From: an uncultured Bacteroidota bacterium | Lineage (GTDB): Bacteria > Bacteroidota > Bacteroidia > Chitinophagales > Chitinophagaceae | DNA length: 56,385 nucleotides | NCBI GenBank assembly: GCA_903929195.1 | Contig: CAIYTT010000098.1 | Coordinates: 1-56,385 of the forward strand | Reading direction: 5' to 3' | Shown: positions 35,588 to 43,868 of the stretch, piece by piece | Layout of the letters: each line of letters opens with the position of its first letter | Position numbering within the stretch: the first letter of the stretch is position 1 | Notes under the pieces: generated by a model | Told to the model about the DNA's origin: nothing | Database searches by the model: none | Seen by the model: the letters and a program-made list of their open reading frames with translations, nothing else | Program-made: the position numbers and the translations under genes

Positions 35588-37642
35588 ATGGAAATAACAC
35601 AACTAAAAAATTATGCCGAAGGCAAATGGGTAAGAGGAGCTAATGAAGGCGAAACACTTTATAATGCAATTACAGGCAATGCCATCTATAATGCAAGCAG
35701 CGAAGGGCTTGATTTTGGTGCCATGATGCACTATGCACGCAAAATAGGTGGTCCTGCATTACGCAAACTAACGTTTCAGGAAAGAGGCAGAATGCTAAAA
35801 GCACTTGCCTTGTATTTAATGGAACGTAAGGAGTATTTTTATGAAGTAAGTGCCAATACGGGTGCCACTCGTTCTGATTCTTGGGTGGATATTGAAGGTG
35901 GTATAGGTAATTTATTTGCTTATGCAAGCCTACGCAGGCAGTTTCCGGATGAGCGTTTTTATGTTGATGGTGATACAGCTAAACTAAGCAAAAACAATAC
36001 TTTCAACGGCTTACATATAATGGTGCCACGAGAGGGGGTAGCAGTACATATTAACGCATTCAATTTTCCGGTTTGGGGTATGTTGGAAAAAATTGCCGTT
36101 AATCTGCTTGCAGGTGTACCGGCAATTGTAAAACCGGCAACCCTTACCTCTTATTTAACCGAAGCCGTTTTTGAGGAGATAATAAAATCGAATATACTAC
36201 CGCAAGGTGCTTTACAATTAATATGCGGCAGTGCAAGAGGCATTTTGGATACGATTGAAACACAAGACGTTGTTACGTTTACAGGTTCTGCATCTACAGG
36301 TAGAAGCTTAAAAGCACACCCCAGAATATTATCAGAATCTGTGCCTTTTAATTTGGAAGCAGACTCTCTTAATTGCTGTATATTAGGTAACGACGTATAT
36401 CCGGGAATGCCCGAATTTGATCTTTTTATTAAAGAAGTAACCAGAGAAATTACTACCAAAGCCGGACAAAAGTGTACTGCAATACGTAGAATAATAGTAC
36501 CTGCCAACCGGGTAGAGGACGTGCAGATTGCCTTAGGTAAACGCTTGCATACTACAACCATTGGCGACCCAAGCATTAAAGAAGTGCGTATGGGCCCTTT
36601 GGCAGGTTTAGCTCAACGAAATGAGGTGAAAGAAAAAGTACAGCAATTAGCACAATCGCAGCAAATAGTTATTGGTAATTTAGAACATTTTGATGTACTT
36701 GGTGCAGATAAAAATAAAGGTGCATTTTTACCACCTATTATTTTCCTTAATAATCATCCGTTCACAAATACCGATTGTCATAACATTGAAGCTTTTGGAC
36801 CTGTATCTACAATTATGCCTTATAATAACATAGATGAGGCTATTGAATTGGCTAAAATGGGTAGGGGCAGTCTTGTAGGCTCTGTGGTTACCGGCAATAA
36901 CGATATTGCAAAAGAATTGGTTTTAGGTACCGCTTGTATGCATGGCAGAATATTAATATTAAATATGGACTGTGCCAAAGAAAGTACAGGCCACGGGTCG
37001 CCAATGCCATTATTGGTGCATGGTGGGCCGGGCAGAGCAGGTGGTGGCGAAGAAATGGGTGGTAAAAGAGGTGTATTGCATTATCTGCAAAGAACGGCTA
37101 TACAAGGTTCGCCAACTACACTTACACATATTGCCAATGTTTATCAGCAGGGAGCCAAACAACATGAACCCGAAGCACATCTTTTCCGTAAGTATTTTGA
37201 AGAGTTAACGGTTGGCGATACCTTAATTACCGCTAAGCATACCGTAACAGAAGCAGACATTACCAATTTTGCAAACGTAAGTGGCGATAATTTCTATGCA
37301 CACATGGATGCCACATCCTTAGAAGGCACAATATTTGAGAAACGAGTGGCTCACGGTTATTTTATACTTTCTAAAGCAGCCGGTTTATTTGTAGATGCCA
37401 AAAAAGGGCCGGTACTTCTTAACTATGGTATTGATGAAGCCCGATTTACAAAACCCGTTTACCCGGGCATGACAATAGGTGTAAAACTTACGGTAAAAGA
37501 AAAAACAGCACAAGAAAAACGTAGCGAAGATGATATAGTAAAAGGCATAGTAAAATGGTTGGTTGATGTATATGACGAAACCGGAGAAACAGTAGCCATA
37601 GCAACCATATTAACGATGGTAAAAATGAAAAAACAAGATTAA
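35588..37642 (+). CDS. paaZ: bifunctional aldehyde dehydrogenase/enoyl-CoA hydratase PaaZ
   Basis: 684 aa fusion. Residues 1-505 are an aldehyde dehydrogenase: NAFNFPVWG, IVKPATLTSYL, VTFTGSASTG, general base Glu257 (NLEADSLN), nucleophile Cys296 (GQKCTAIRR). Residues 535-684 are a MaoC-type hotdog hydratase: ITNFANVSGDNFYAHMD with Asp567 and His572, then AHGYFILSKAAGLF. Together they open the oxepin-CoA ring and oxidise the semialdehyde in phenylacetyl-CoA catabolism. No other paa gene is present here, so the rest of the pathway must lie elsewhere, or the enzyme works in another ring-cleavage route. Length and domain order equal E. coli PaaZ. A 24-bp hairpin follows. Confidence 0.93.
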   Translation: MEITQLKNYAEGKWVRGANEGETLYNAITGNAIYNASSEGLDFGAMMHYARKIGGPALRKLTFQERGRMLKALALYLMERKEYFYEVSANTGATRSDSWVDIEGGIGNLFAYASLRRQFPDERFYVDGDTAKLSKNNTFNGLHIMVPREGVAVHINAFNFPVWGMLEKIAVNLLAGVPAIVKPATLTSYLTEAVFEEIIKSNILPQGALQLICGSARGILDTIETQDVVTFTGSASTGRSLKAHPRILSESVPFNLEADSLNCCILGNDVYPGMPEFDLFIKEVTREITTKAGQKCTAIRRIIVPANRVEDVQIALGKRLHTTTIGDPSIKEVRMGPLAGLAQRNEVKEKVQQLAQSQQIVIGNLEHFDVLGADKNKGAFLPPIIFLNNHPFTNTDCHNIEAFGPVSTIMPYNNIDEAIELAKMGRGSLVGSVVTGNNDIAKELVLGTACMHGRILILNMDCAKESTGHGSPMPLLVHGGPGRAGGGEEMGGKRGVLHYLQRTAIQGSPTTLTHIANVYQQGAKQHEPEAHLFRKYFEELTVGDTLITAKHTVTEADITNFANVSGDNFYAHMDATSLEGTIFEKRVAHGYFILSKAAGLFVDAKKGPVLLNYGIDEARFTKPVYPGMTIGVKLTVKEKTAQEKRSEDDIVKGIVKWLVDVYDETGETVAIATILTMVKMKKQD

Positions 37643-37672
37643 AATTGTAAAAGATAGAATACTAATTCTTTA

Positions 37673-37728
37673 AATCCCGAAGTGATGATATTATTTAATA
37701 TTGTAAATAATATCATCACTTCGGGATT
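37673..37728 (+). terminator. 24-bp perfect hairpin after paaZ
   Basis: Left arm 37673-37696 (AATCCCGAAGTGATG…), right arm 37705-37728 its exact complement, 8-base loop. Followed by CATTTTATGG, a weak T tract. Probably a terminator, but unusually long; a mobile palindrome is possible. Confidence 0.65.
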
Positions 37729-37775
37729 CATTTTATGGATGCTGAATAGTTATTTTTAATTTATGTATTTTTGCA

Positions 37776-38004
37776 ATGAAAATTGATTTATATTTACTAC
37801 TATAAAAGGATACTTTGATAAAGGGCAAATTTATTTGCTTGAGGAAGTGTCTATTACAACCTAAACAGAAGTAATGGTTATTTTTTGGGGGGAAGAAAAA
37901 AGTCGATTATAAAAAACAAAAAAATACACGGAGAATTAAAACATAAAGTAAGTATTCCCGATGATTTGAATGACCCCTTAGAAGATTTGAAAGACTATAT
38001 GTAA
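37776..38004 (+). pseudogene. broken VapB-type antitoxin
   Basis: Pieces in shifted frames read KIDLYLLL, then IKGYFDKGQIYLLEEVSITT-stop-TEVMVIF, and finally KNKKIHGELKHKVSIPDDL followed by NDPLEDLKDYM-stop. The last piece, with IPDDLNDPLEDLK, is a typical short VapB tail. At least one nonsense and two frameshifts. The stop overlaps the toxin start as TAATG. Confidence 0.65.
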
Positions 38005-38410
38005 TGAATAAAAAATGCTATATTTTAGACACACATTGCCTGTTATGATTTCAGGAAAATAGCCATAAGTTATCACTAAAAGCAAAAAATATTATTCAAG
38101 ACCCAAAAAATACTATTTTTTTAGCCAAATTAGCCTATTTGAAATTACCATAAAACAAACTGTTGGAAAGCTTTTAGATTTTAAATCCAACATAGCAGAA
38201 ATATACCACCAAGCCATAAAAGACGACATGATATTTTTGCAAATTCATAACAGTTATTTGGAAGCATATAGTAAAATACCTTTACTGCCGGAGCATAAAA
38301 ACCCTTTTGACCGCTTACTCTTGGCAACTGCATATCATGAAAACGCAAGTATTTTATCTATTGATAAAAATTTTATTTTGTATTGCGATATTGTGGAAAG
38401 AATATGGTGA
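38004..38410 (+). pseudogene. broken VapC-type PIN-domain toxin
   Basis: Reads NKKCYILDTHCLL, then TGA where the family has Trp (LLW), then FQENSHKLSLKAKNIIQDP … F. A frameshift in the T run near 38119-38125 moves to SQISLFEITIKQTVGKLL, and the remainder is open to IEYHQ…FLQIHNSYLEAYSKIPLLP, FDRLLLATAYHENASILSIDK and VERIW-stop. PIN-domain acidic residues (LDTH; FDRLL; SIDKNF) are still recognisable. Two lesions inactivate the gene. Confidence 0.75.
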
Positions 38411-38766
38411 ATAAAAAATATTATTGTTGCTTTTTTGTGTTTCGAAATAAGTCTTTATTCCCCTTTCTTCCGGATTTTCCGCAGGGAATCAGGAAGAACA
38501 GAGATTTTCCGGATATATTGAATAAAAATACCCCACAAAGCCCAAAAAAAGGTCATAGACTCATTAGTACTAATTTATAGCATTAGTTGTATAAATGTCC
38601 AATCCTTATCTATATTGTTCTGAGAATGAGATTATTCTTGCATCTTAATGACCGAATGGAATATATTGAAGAACGAGAGAAGCAGCTGATTATTAAGACA
38701 CATATTGGCTATAAACATAAATTTAATAGAAACATGCTACTGAAACTATATTATAATATTCTGGTA
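38411..38766. other. 356-bp region with a palindromic repeat
   Basis: Contains copy 3 of the 30-bp palindrome (38467-38496). A 79-codon plus-strand frame (38587-38826) runs into the YoeB gene and has no recognisable features. Nothing else supportable. Confidence 0.55.
38467..38496. repeat. 30-bp palindromic repeat, copy 3
   Basis: CTTCCGGATT-TTCCGCAGGG-AATCAGGAAG, same hairpin and centre as copies at 22069 and 23225. A second half-site (GATTTTCCGGA) follows within 15 bases. Confidence 0.8.
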
Positions 38767-39024
38767 TTAATAATGTCCTTTACATGCTATAATATTTATC
38801 ATTGTATCAGTTACTTCGTAAATTAAACGGTGCTCTTCATTTATTCTTCTCGACCAATAACCTTTTAATTTATGTTTTAATGGTTCCGGCTTACCTTTAC
38901 CTTCAAATGGTTTTTTTACAATTTCCTGAATTATATCTATAATTTTTGAAGCAGTTTTAGGATGAATTTTAATCCATTCTTCAAGTTCTCCTAAAGCTTT
39001 CGCTTCAAACTTAATTTGTCGCAT
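38767..39024 (-). CDS. yoeB: Txe/YoeB family toxin
   Basis: 85 aa ribosome-dependent mRNA endonuclease. GKGKPEPLKHKLKGYWSRRINEEHRLIYEV is the Txe/YoeB signature. The catalytic set is in place: Glu47, Arg66, His84 and the terminal Tyr85. The start overlaps the antitoxin end by 14 bases. Intact, so this is a live module in a neighbourhood of dead ones. Confidence 0.92.
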   Translation of the reverse strand: MRQIKFEAKALGELEEWIKIHPKTASKIIDIIQEIVKKPFEGKGKPEPLKHKLKGYWSRRINEEHRLIYEVTDTMINIIACKGHY

Positions 39025-39253
39025 CAGCTATTTCCTTTCTATATTTTGTAAAAAATTCCTCTTCAGTAAAAGAAACTGTATTTACATTATTTTTAATATT
39101 ATTAATCCTTGCAATTAATTCATCTGTTGTAATTTCAGCATCTGTTGTATCAGATACAATAATTTCAATTGTCTTACCTTTAAATGCTTCTTTAATTGAT
39201 TTTATTATAGATATATTCAGATTATCAGCATACAAATGATATGTGGTTATCAT
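39011..39253 (-). CDS. antitoxin paired with YoeB
   Basis: 80 aa from MITTYHLYADNLN at 39253; a longer in-frame reading runs into the AIPR gene end and is unlikely. Contains a beta-strand start, KAFKG-like EAFKGKTIEIIVSD, and a helical acidic tail (FTEEEFFTKYRKEIADATN). It does not closely match YefM as I know it, more the short Bacteroidota antitoxins. The promoter has TACCTTTG (39270-39277). Antitoxin-toxin autoregulation is expected. Confidence 0.75.
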   Translation of the reverse strand: MITTYHLYADNLNISIIKSIKEAFKGKTIEIIVSDTTDAEITTDELIARINNIKNNVNTVSFTEEEFFTKYRKEIADATN

Positions 39254-39269
39254 AAAAAAGTATTTATTA

Positions 39270-39277
39270 CAAAGGTA
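39270..39277 (-). promoter_or_regulatory. -7 box of the YoeB module
   Basis: TACCTTTG on the minus strand, 17 bases before the antitoxin start; matches TAnnTTTG. No clear -33 at the normal distance. Confidence 0.45.
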
Positions 39278-39422
39278 AAAAAATATTTGCATATTTTTAA
39301 TCCACAAAACAAACGATTTAATTAAATTTTGATATAAACTAAACCTGTAAGATTTAATGGCAAATTGGAATTTTTGTTTGAAAGCAAATAAACTATCATA
39401 CGATTGCCTTCGATATAAAATT

Positions 39423-41639
39423 TTATTCTTCACGCTTCCACATTTCCGGTCCGCTTTTGTTACAGCCATAAATAACAGATGCAGCTGCACTCCAAGATTT
39501 AAATAAATAATCCTTAGTAAACCGATTACTTACAATAGTGCCATCGTCAATACATTTTACTCGTATTTTTGAATGACTAGACTGCATTGTAGGTGCAATA
39601 GTTCCTGATATAGTAGACCCTGCTAATACTATAAATTCTCCACGGTCATTATATTTATATCCCGTTGCAAAAACACTTTTTCCTTCACCGCCAGTTATAT
39701 ATTTTTCACCTATTTTTACATCTGATATTAATATTTCTTCTGTTTTTTGTTTTGTAACCTGAAATTGTTTATTATTGGTCATTGCCTCACAAATAATATC
39801 CCTTGCGGAATTATTACCGCCAATATTTTTTCGCATTGCCCTTTTTTCATCGGTTATTAGATAATATAAATTGGGTGCAAAACTTTTTTTTGCGATGTCT
39901 CCAGATTTTAGATGTGCATTCAAGTCGTTATACTTCATGTAATTATCTTCACTAAATACAGAATACTCACCTTTTGTTAGGTATTGGTCAATGACATTTG
40001 TTGCAAATTCACATAAATGAATTGCTGCCTCAGATTCTAAATCAGACAAAATATTAATAAATTGTAAAGATAAGTTAGGATTAGATACGGGAATTTTAGA
40101 ATACTCCATGCAGTCTTTAATTAATTCTGCAAGTACATAATAGAATAAAAATCTCGTTTTACCTCTTGTTTCTTTTTCAGCACCTCGTCCAAATTTAATT
40201 TTTTTTGTTGTAAGCCTTTGCAATAAATAGGCAGCATACAAATCATGAACATTTATCCCATTGTCAAATATCTGGTTGAAAATTGACCCATTGGGTGGGG
40301 CGAAGGGGCCATCACTACCAAATGCTTTACCCGGCTCACCTAACCACGCTGCGCCATAGTTTTTTAATAGTGCCGATGCGCTTATATAGTCATCGTAAGT
40401 TTTTGTATTATGCTTTTGTTTTTCAATAGTCTTTATACTGTCAGTACCACCTCTTTGTGTTTCAAGATAAATGTTATAGCAATCTTTCATTTGTTTTGCA
40501 AAATCTTTGAAATCCTTCACTAAAGCAATAAAATCTTTTTTACCAACCGCATTTTGGCTGTTAGTATATCGTGTAATGTCGGTTAATAATGCATTGTCGT
40601 CTTTACCAATTTTAACGATTTTTACTACAACTATTCCTCTTTCTAATTTGTTCTTATAATTTTCTACATCTATATCTTTGCCGGTACCGCCTGATTCAAG
40701 TTGAGTTTTAAGTGTTTCCCATATTGTCCTTGTGGTTTGGCAACCATTAACAACATATGGTTCGGTTAGTTCGAATTTGTCAGATTCTACCAATTCAAAA
40801 TTTTCAACAACAATTGTAATTCCGTTATTGTAAAGACCGAATATCTCAGGATTTTTTTTTAAAGTTTCTACTATAGCATTGTTTACTTTCCCTTTTCCTA
40901 AATATTTTCGAACATTTTTTTCGTAAATTAAATCAAGGTCTCCTGTTTTTGTTTTGTAATCTTTAAGAAATTGATACAGGTTGATTAACTTTATTGACCC
41001 AACTAATAAGTCATTGCCGGATTTAATCAAATTTGCATTAAAAGGAATTTTATATTTTTTATATTCTACAAGATTATCGCTTATTCTTTGGTAAATTGTT
41101 TCGATTGAAATTGAATCCGTGTCAAAAATATTTCCAAGTCGTGCTTTTCCAATAGCTTATATATCATTCAATGCTCTATTTTCATCTTCCGAAATAGAAG
41201 AATTTGTTGCGAAAACCAAAATTAATTTATCTTTCGGCGATGAGCATCTTTTGAATATATGTAATCGCTCAATTAAATCATTTGTAATGGATGATAATCG
41301 TTTAGTTTGACCATCAAGGGTATCAATAATTTTTTGTGCTTCTATTAATAAAGTGCTTTTACTATTAAAAGCTGTACCATATTTACTTTGCACCAAAAAC
41401 CATTTATTGCCTTCATTTTCACTTTCACTTCTTTTTAAATAAGCCACGTCAATTCCCCCGTCACCACTACCGTCACAAAAAATCATATCATCATTATCAT
41501 CTTCAATATCAAGCCATTGGGTTACTAATTTTTTTGCAAAACGATTACCAAGTTCAACGGTAGTTGGGTTGTTTTCTGTTATTTCTATTAGCCATTCATT
41601 TTTAAAATCTTCAAAGGAATAAGTTGACTCGTTAGCCAT
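39423..41639 (-). pseudogene. AIPR-family abortive-infection protein, split by one in-frame stop
   Basis: Start ATG 41639 (MANESTYSFEDFKNEW). The first 160 codons end …ENRALNDI at TAA (41159-41157). The same frame goes on AIGKARLGNIFDTDS and is open for 577 more codons to 39423. N-terminal part: PD-(D/E)XK/Mrr-like (GSGDGGIDVAYLK, then WFLVQSKYG). C-terminal part: AIPR domain (KVNNAIVETLKKNPEIFGLY, NNGITIVVENFEL, YVNGCQTTRTIWETL, TQRGGTDS). Total about 738 codons, close to the family's size. Without the stop this would be one phage-defence protein. Codon content shows no other lesion, so the mutation is recent, or a sequencing error, or readthrough occurs. Confidence 0.85.
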
Positions 41640-41920
41640 TAAATAAGGTGTTTATATCGTTAAAATAGTTCAAATCAATTTTTGGTTTGTAAATGTACAA
41701 ATATAATTGTCAAAAAATAACAATATAGATTTTAATACGCTACTGGGTACTTCTTGTTTTTCAGGAAAAACATCAAGATGTAAGAATAAAACCCCTGTTT
41801 TCAATTCGTCTTAAAAAGATAATTGTTTTAACATTCATTTATTGACTCCTTTAAATTGTTTTTAAATGAATATAATTATTTGTATATAGTGCGTGCTAAA
41901 CAAAATGGATACTAAATGTA

Positions 41921-42241
41921 CTAATCTTTAATCTTTATTTCCATACCGGTTTTTAATATTTCTTCAATAAAAGGGTCGCCTTCTTCAAAATAGGTTGTAT
42001 TAAATAAATGTGATTCTATATCTACAAATTTTATATCCGCAGGGGTTGTTTTTTCTCTGTCATCTAATCGCATTCCTGTAAAATCATCCGAAACAAGTGC
42101 TAAGTCTATATCACTCCATTTATGGGCAGTATTGTGTGCATAAGAACCAAAAAGAATCACTCTTTTTAATTGCAAGCCCAACCTATTGCATTCAGAAATA
42201 TACTCAGAAATATATTTCATCAGATTTTTTTTAGTAAGCAT
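41921..42241 (-). CDS. MNT-type minimal nucleotidyltransferase
   Basis: 106 aa if it starts at MLTKKNL (42241); the ATG at 42220 (MKYISEYISECNRLG) overlaps the HEPN stop as TGATG and is equally likely (99 aa). Pol-beta motif LFGSYAHNTAHKWSDIDLALVSD has GSY and D-x-D, and PADIKFVD supplies a later Asp. MNT proteins AMPylate or otherwise modify the HEPN partner and neutralise it. Follows the HEPN gene directly. Faces 280 bases of empty AT-rich DNA before the AIPR gene. Confidence 0.85.
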   Translation of the reverse strand: MLTKKNLMKYISEYISECNRLGLQLKRVILFGSYAHNTAHKWSDIDLALVSDDFTGMRLDDREKTTPADIKFVDIESHLFNTTYFEEGDPFIEEILKTGMEIKIKD

Positions 42242-42609
42242 TCGTGAATTAGTTTTATATAATTTATACAATATTTGGTATATTCTTTTGTTGTTTGTTG
42301 TTTTAAAGAATAGGTGTAATCCGGATATCTGCCTGATAATTGATATTCATTTAATTTATTGAGAAATGAAACATCTCTTTCATTTAAATCTGTATCTATT
42401 CCATCTAATAATTTTAATAGATTATGTATAAATGGCGGAGTATTGCCCTTATTGCTTTTTATCCATAATGCCTTACAGATTTTTTCTAAATATAAGTGTC
42501 CAAAGAACAAACTATGAGTATAACTTCCTGATGCAAATAGAGCGTGCATACTTATCTCATCATCTTCGCAAGATTTGAGCCAATGTGCAATATGTTGCTC
42601 TTTAGTCAT
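42220..42609 (-). CDS. HEPN-domain protein of a HEPN/MNT toxin-antitoxin pair
   Basis: 129 aa helical protein from ATG 42609. KSCEDDEISMHALFASGSYTHSLFFGHLYLEKICKALWI and YQLSGRYPDYTYSLKQQTTKEYTKYCINYIKLI fit the HEPN domain (PF05168 type, with xARYPD-like GRYPD). HEPN proteins act as RNases or as substrate-binding partners; the Rx4-6H motif of RNase HEPN toxins is not obvious, so it may be the nucleotidyltransferase-binding type. Stop and MNT start overlap (TGATG). Confidence 0.8.
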   Translation of the reverse strand: MTKEQHIAHWLKSCEDDEISMHALFASGSYTHSLFFGHLYLEKICKALWIKSNKGNTPPFIHNLLKLLDGIDTDLNERDVSFLNKLNEYQLSGRYPDYTYSLKQQTTKEYTKYCINYIKLIHECLLKKI

Positions 42610-42806
42610 CACGCCTTATACTATTTAATACAAAAGTAACCTATTTACACATTAGATTATTATACTCATAAAAAAATAATATTTATATTATTATAAGTAA
42701 TGCCCTAATATCGGTTACAATATTTATTATGCAGCATCATTATTGTTTACAATATCCCTTTTTTCAAATTTCCTGCAAAGGATAACATTACGAAAAACAC
42801 TATATT

Positions 42807-43034
42807 TCAGGCATTTACAACGTCTTTTGCTATTTCTGATAAAGGATAATTGAATATAGAAACACCATATTTACCCAGTAACTCTACAAAGGAGCGTTTG
42901 GTTATACCTACTAATTCTGCTGCTTGACCAAGAGATAATCTGCCAACTTCATAAAGTTTTGTTGCCGGAGACATTACAATCTCCCTATCATCCATATCAA
43001 ATAATTCTGGCAATTTTAATGTAAAAGTTCTCAT
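42807..43034 (-). CDS. UPF0175-family antitoxin-like protein (orphan)
   Basis: 75 aa. LSLGQAAELVGITKRSFVELLGKYGVSIFNYP is the UPF0175 pattern: a small helix-turn-helix part followed by the toxin-wrapping GVS-x-x-NY tail. UPF0175 genes are normally followed by a DUF3368/PIN toxin. Here the downstream 200 bases hold only stops and a degenerate CCTTTGCAGGAAATTTG stretch that may be a decayed copy of the 30-bp palindrome. So the toxin has been lost. Confidence 0.8.
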   Translation of the reverse strand: MRTFTLKLPELFDMDDREIVMSPATKLYEVGRLSLGQAAELVGITKRSFVELLGKYGVSIFNYPLSEIAKDVVNA

Positions 43035-43166
43035 AATATAAAATTAGTTATAACTTGTTAATATTAAGCAATACTATGTTGTTCCCAATATTTCGTAAGG
43101 CTCGATTTAAATACAAATAGCCATTATATTATGTATATTATAGTGTTTAAGTATTAAAAACTTTCT

Positions 43167-43174
43167 TAAATTTG
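43167..43174 (+). promoter_or_regulatory. -7 box of the second VapBC remnant
   Basis: TAAATTTG, five bases before the ATG at 43179, would give a leaderless transcript. No -33 box. Confidence 0.35.
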
Positions 43175-43178
43175 CACT

Positions 43179-43405
43179 ATGCAAGTACAAGTGGACATTG
43201 AATTCGGGCAGTTGATTAAAATTGTCAATACTTTACGCCAAGTCAATTAATACAGTTAAAAGCAGAAATTGATAAAAAGGTAGTAGCTAAAGAATTAAAA
43301 AATGATTTAGAATCGTTGCTTTTAAACGGTCCAACTGCAAAAAAAAAGCAATTAGAAACCATTGAGAAAAATAGAAAAGCAATTAATCAATGGCGGACAA
43401 AATAA
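43179..43405 (+). pseudogene. frameshifted VapB-type antitoxin (second copy)
   Basis: Reads MQVQVDIEFGQLIKIVNTL then shifts; the next frame gives SQLIQLKAEIDKKVVAKELK, then NDLESLLLNGPTAKKKQLET … NQWRTK-stop. The two parts fit one antitoxin of about 75 aa broken by an indel near 43237. It overlaps the PIN remnant below. Confidence 0.6.
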
Positions 43406-43467
43406 TAATGGTTGATACCTCTATTCTGATTGACTTTTATCGTAAAACCGATAAAGAAAACAAATAA
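43390..43467 (+). pseudogene. N-terminal remnant of a PIN-domain toxin
   Basis: MADKIIMVDTSILIDFYRKT, then DKENK-stop: the first 25 residues of a VapC-type toxin, with the first catalytic Asp (VDTSILIDF). Overlaps the antitoxin end, as intact vapBC pairs do. The other 80-100 residues are missing. Confidence 0.65.
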
Positions 43468-43536
43468 CAGGCGCAACCCTCTAAACAACATATAAGTAAA
43501 TACAACAATGTACAGTTTTTATTTTATAAAATAAAC

Positions 43537-43544
43537 TAACTTTG
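43537..43544 (+). promoter_or_regulatory. -7 box before the coiled-coil gene
   Basis: TAACTTTG matches TAnnTTTG; the start codon ATG at 43564 (or 43552) is close by. Confidence 0.4.
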
Positions 43545-43563
43545 TTTTTTAATGTATTTGGAG

Positions 43564-43808
43564 ATGAGCACACTTGAATTAAGGGTATATGAAATATTTA
43601 AAAACAAACTCGGAGAAAAAGAAGCCGAGACTGTTTTAGAATATTTTGAAAGCAAAACTGAAGAAAAAATACTACTAAAAAAGATGTTTTCCTTACAAAA
43701 GATAACAAAGTTGATATTATACGTTCCATTTATACTGCAAATATTTTACAACTAATAGCAATTATAGGTAGTGTAATTGCTATTATACAATTAATGGTAA
43801 AAAAATAA
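43564..43808 (+). pseudogene. frameshifted small coiled-coil membrane protein
   Basis: STLELRVYEIFKNKLGEKEA, then ETVLEYFESKTEEKILLKK and a shift in the A-rich run at about 43676-43683. The other frame continues DVFLTKDNKVDIIRSIYTAN, then ILQLIAIIGSVIAIIQLMVK-stop. Together about 80 aa: coiled coil plus one C-terminal membrane helix, a small Bacteroidota protein type (GEKEAETV…YFE) often placed next to toxin-antitoxin genes. One indel disrupts it. Confidence 0.65.
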
Positions 43809-43868
43809 AATTCAGGTTAGCAATTCACAGTGGCTACGGGAAACTAACAAGCTTTATTTACGCCCTTT

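Noticed and set aside
38587-38826. 79-codon plus-strand frame
   Set aside because: Overlaps the end of the intact YoeB gene on the other strand, has no motif and ends in an AT-rich hydrophobic run.
39254-39490. Extended 159-aa antitoxin
   Set aside because: The upstream extension overlaps the 3' end of the AIPR frame, contains a TACCTTTG promoter box and has no antitoxin features; the start at 39253 is better.
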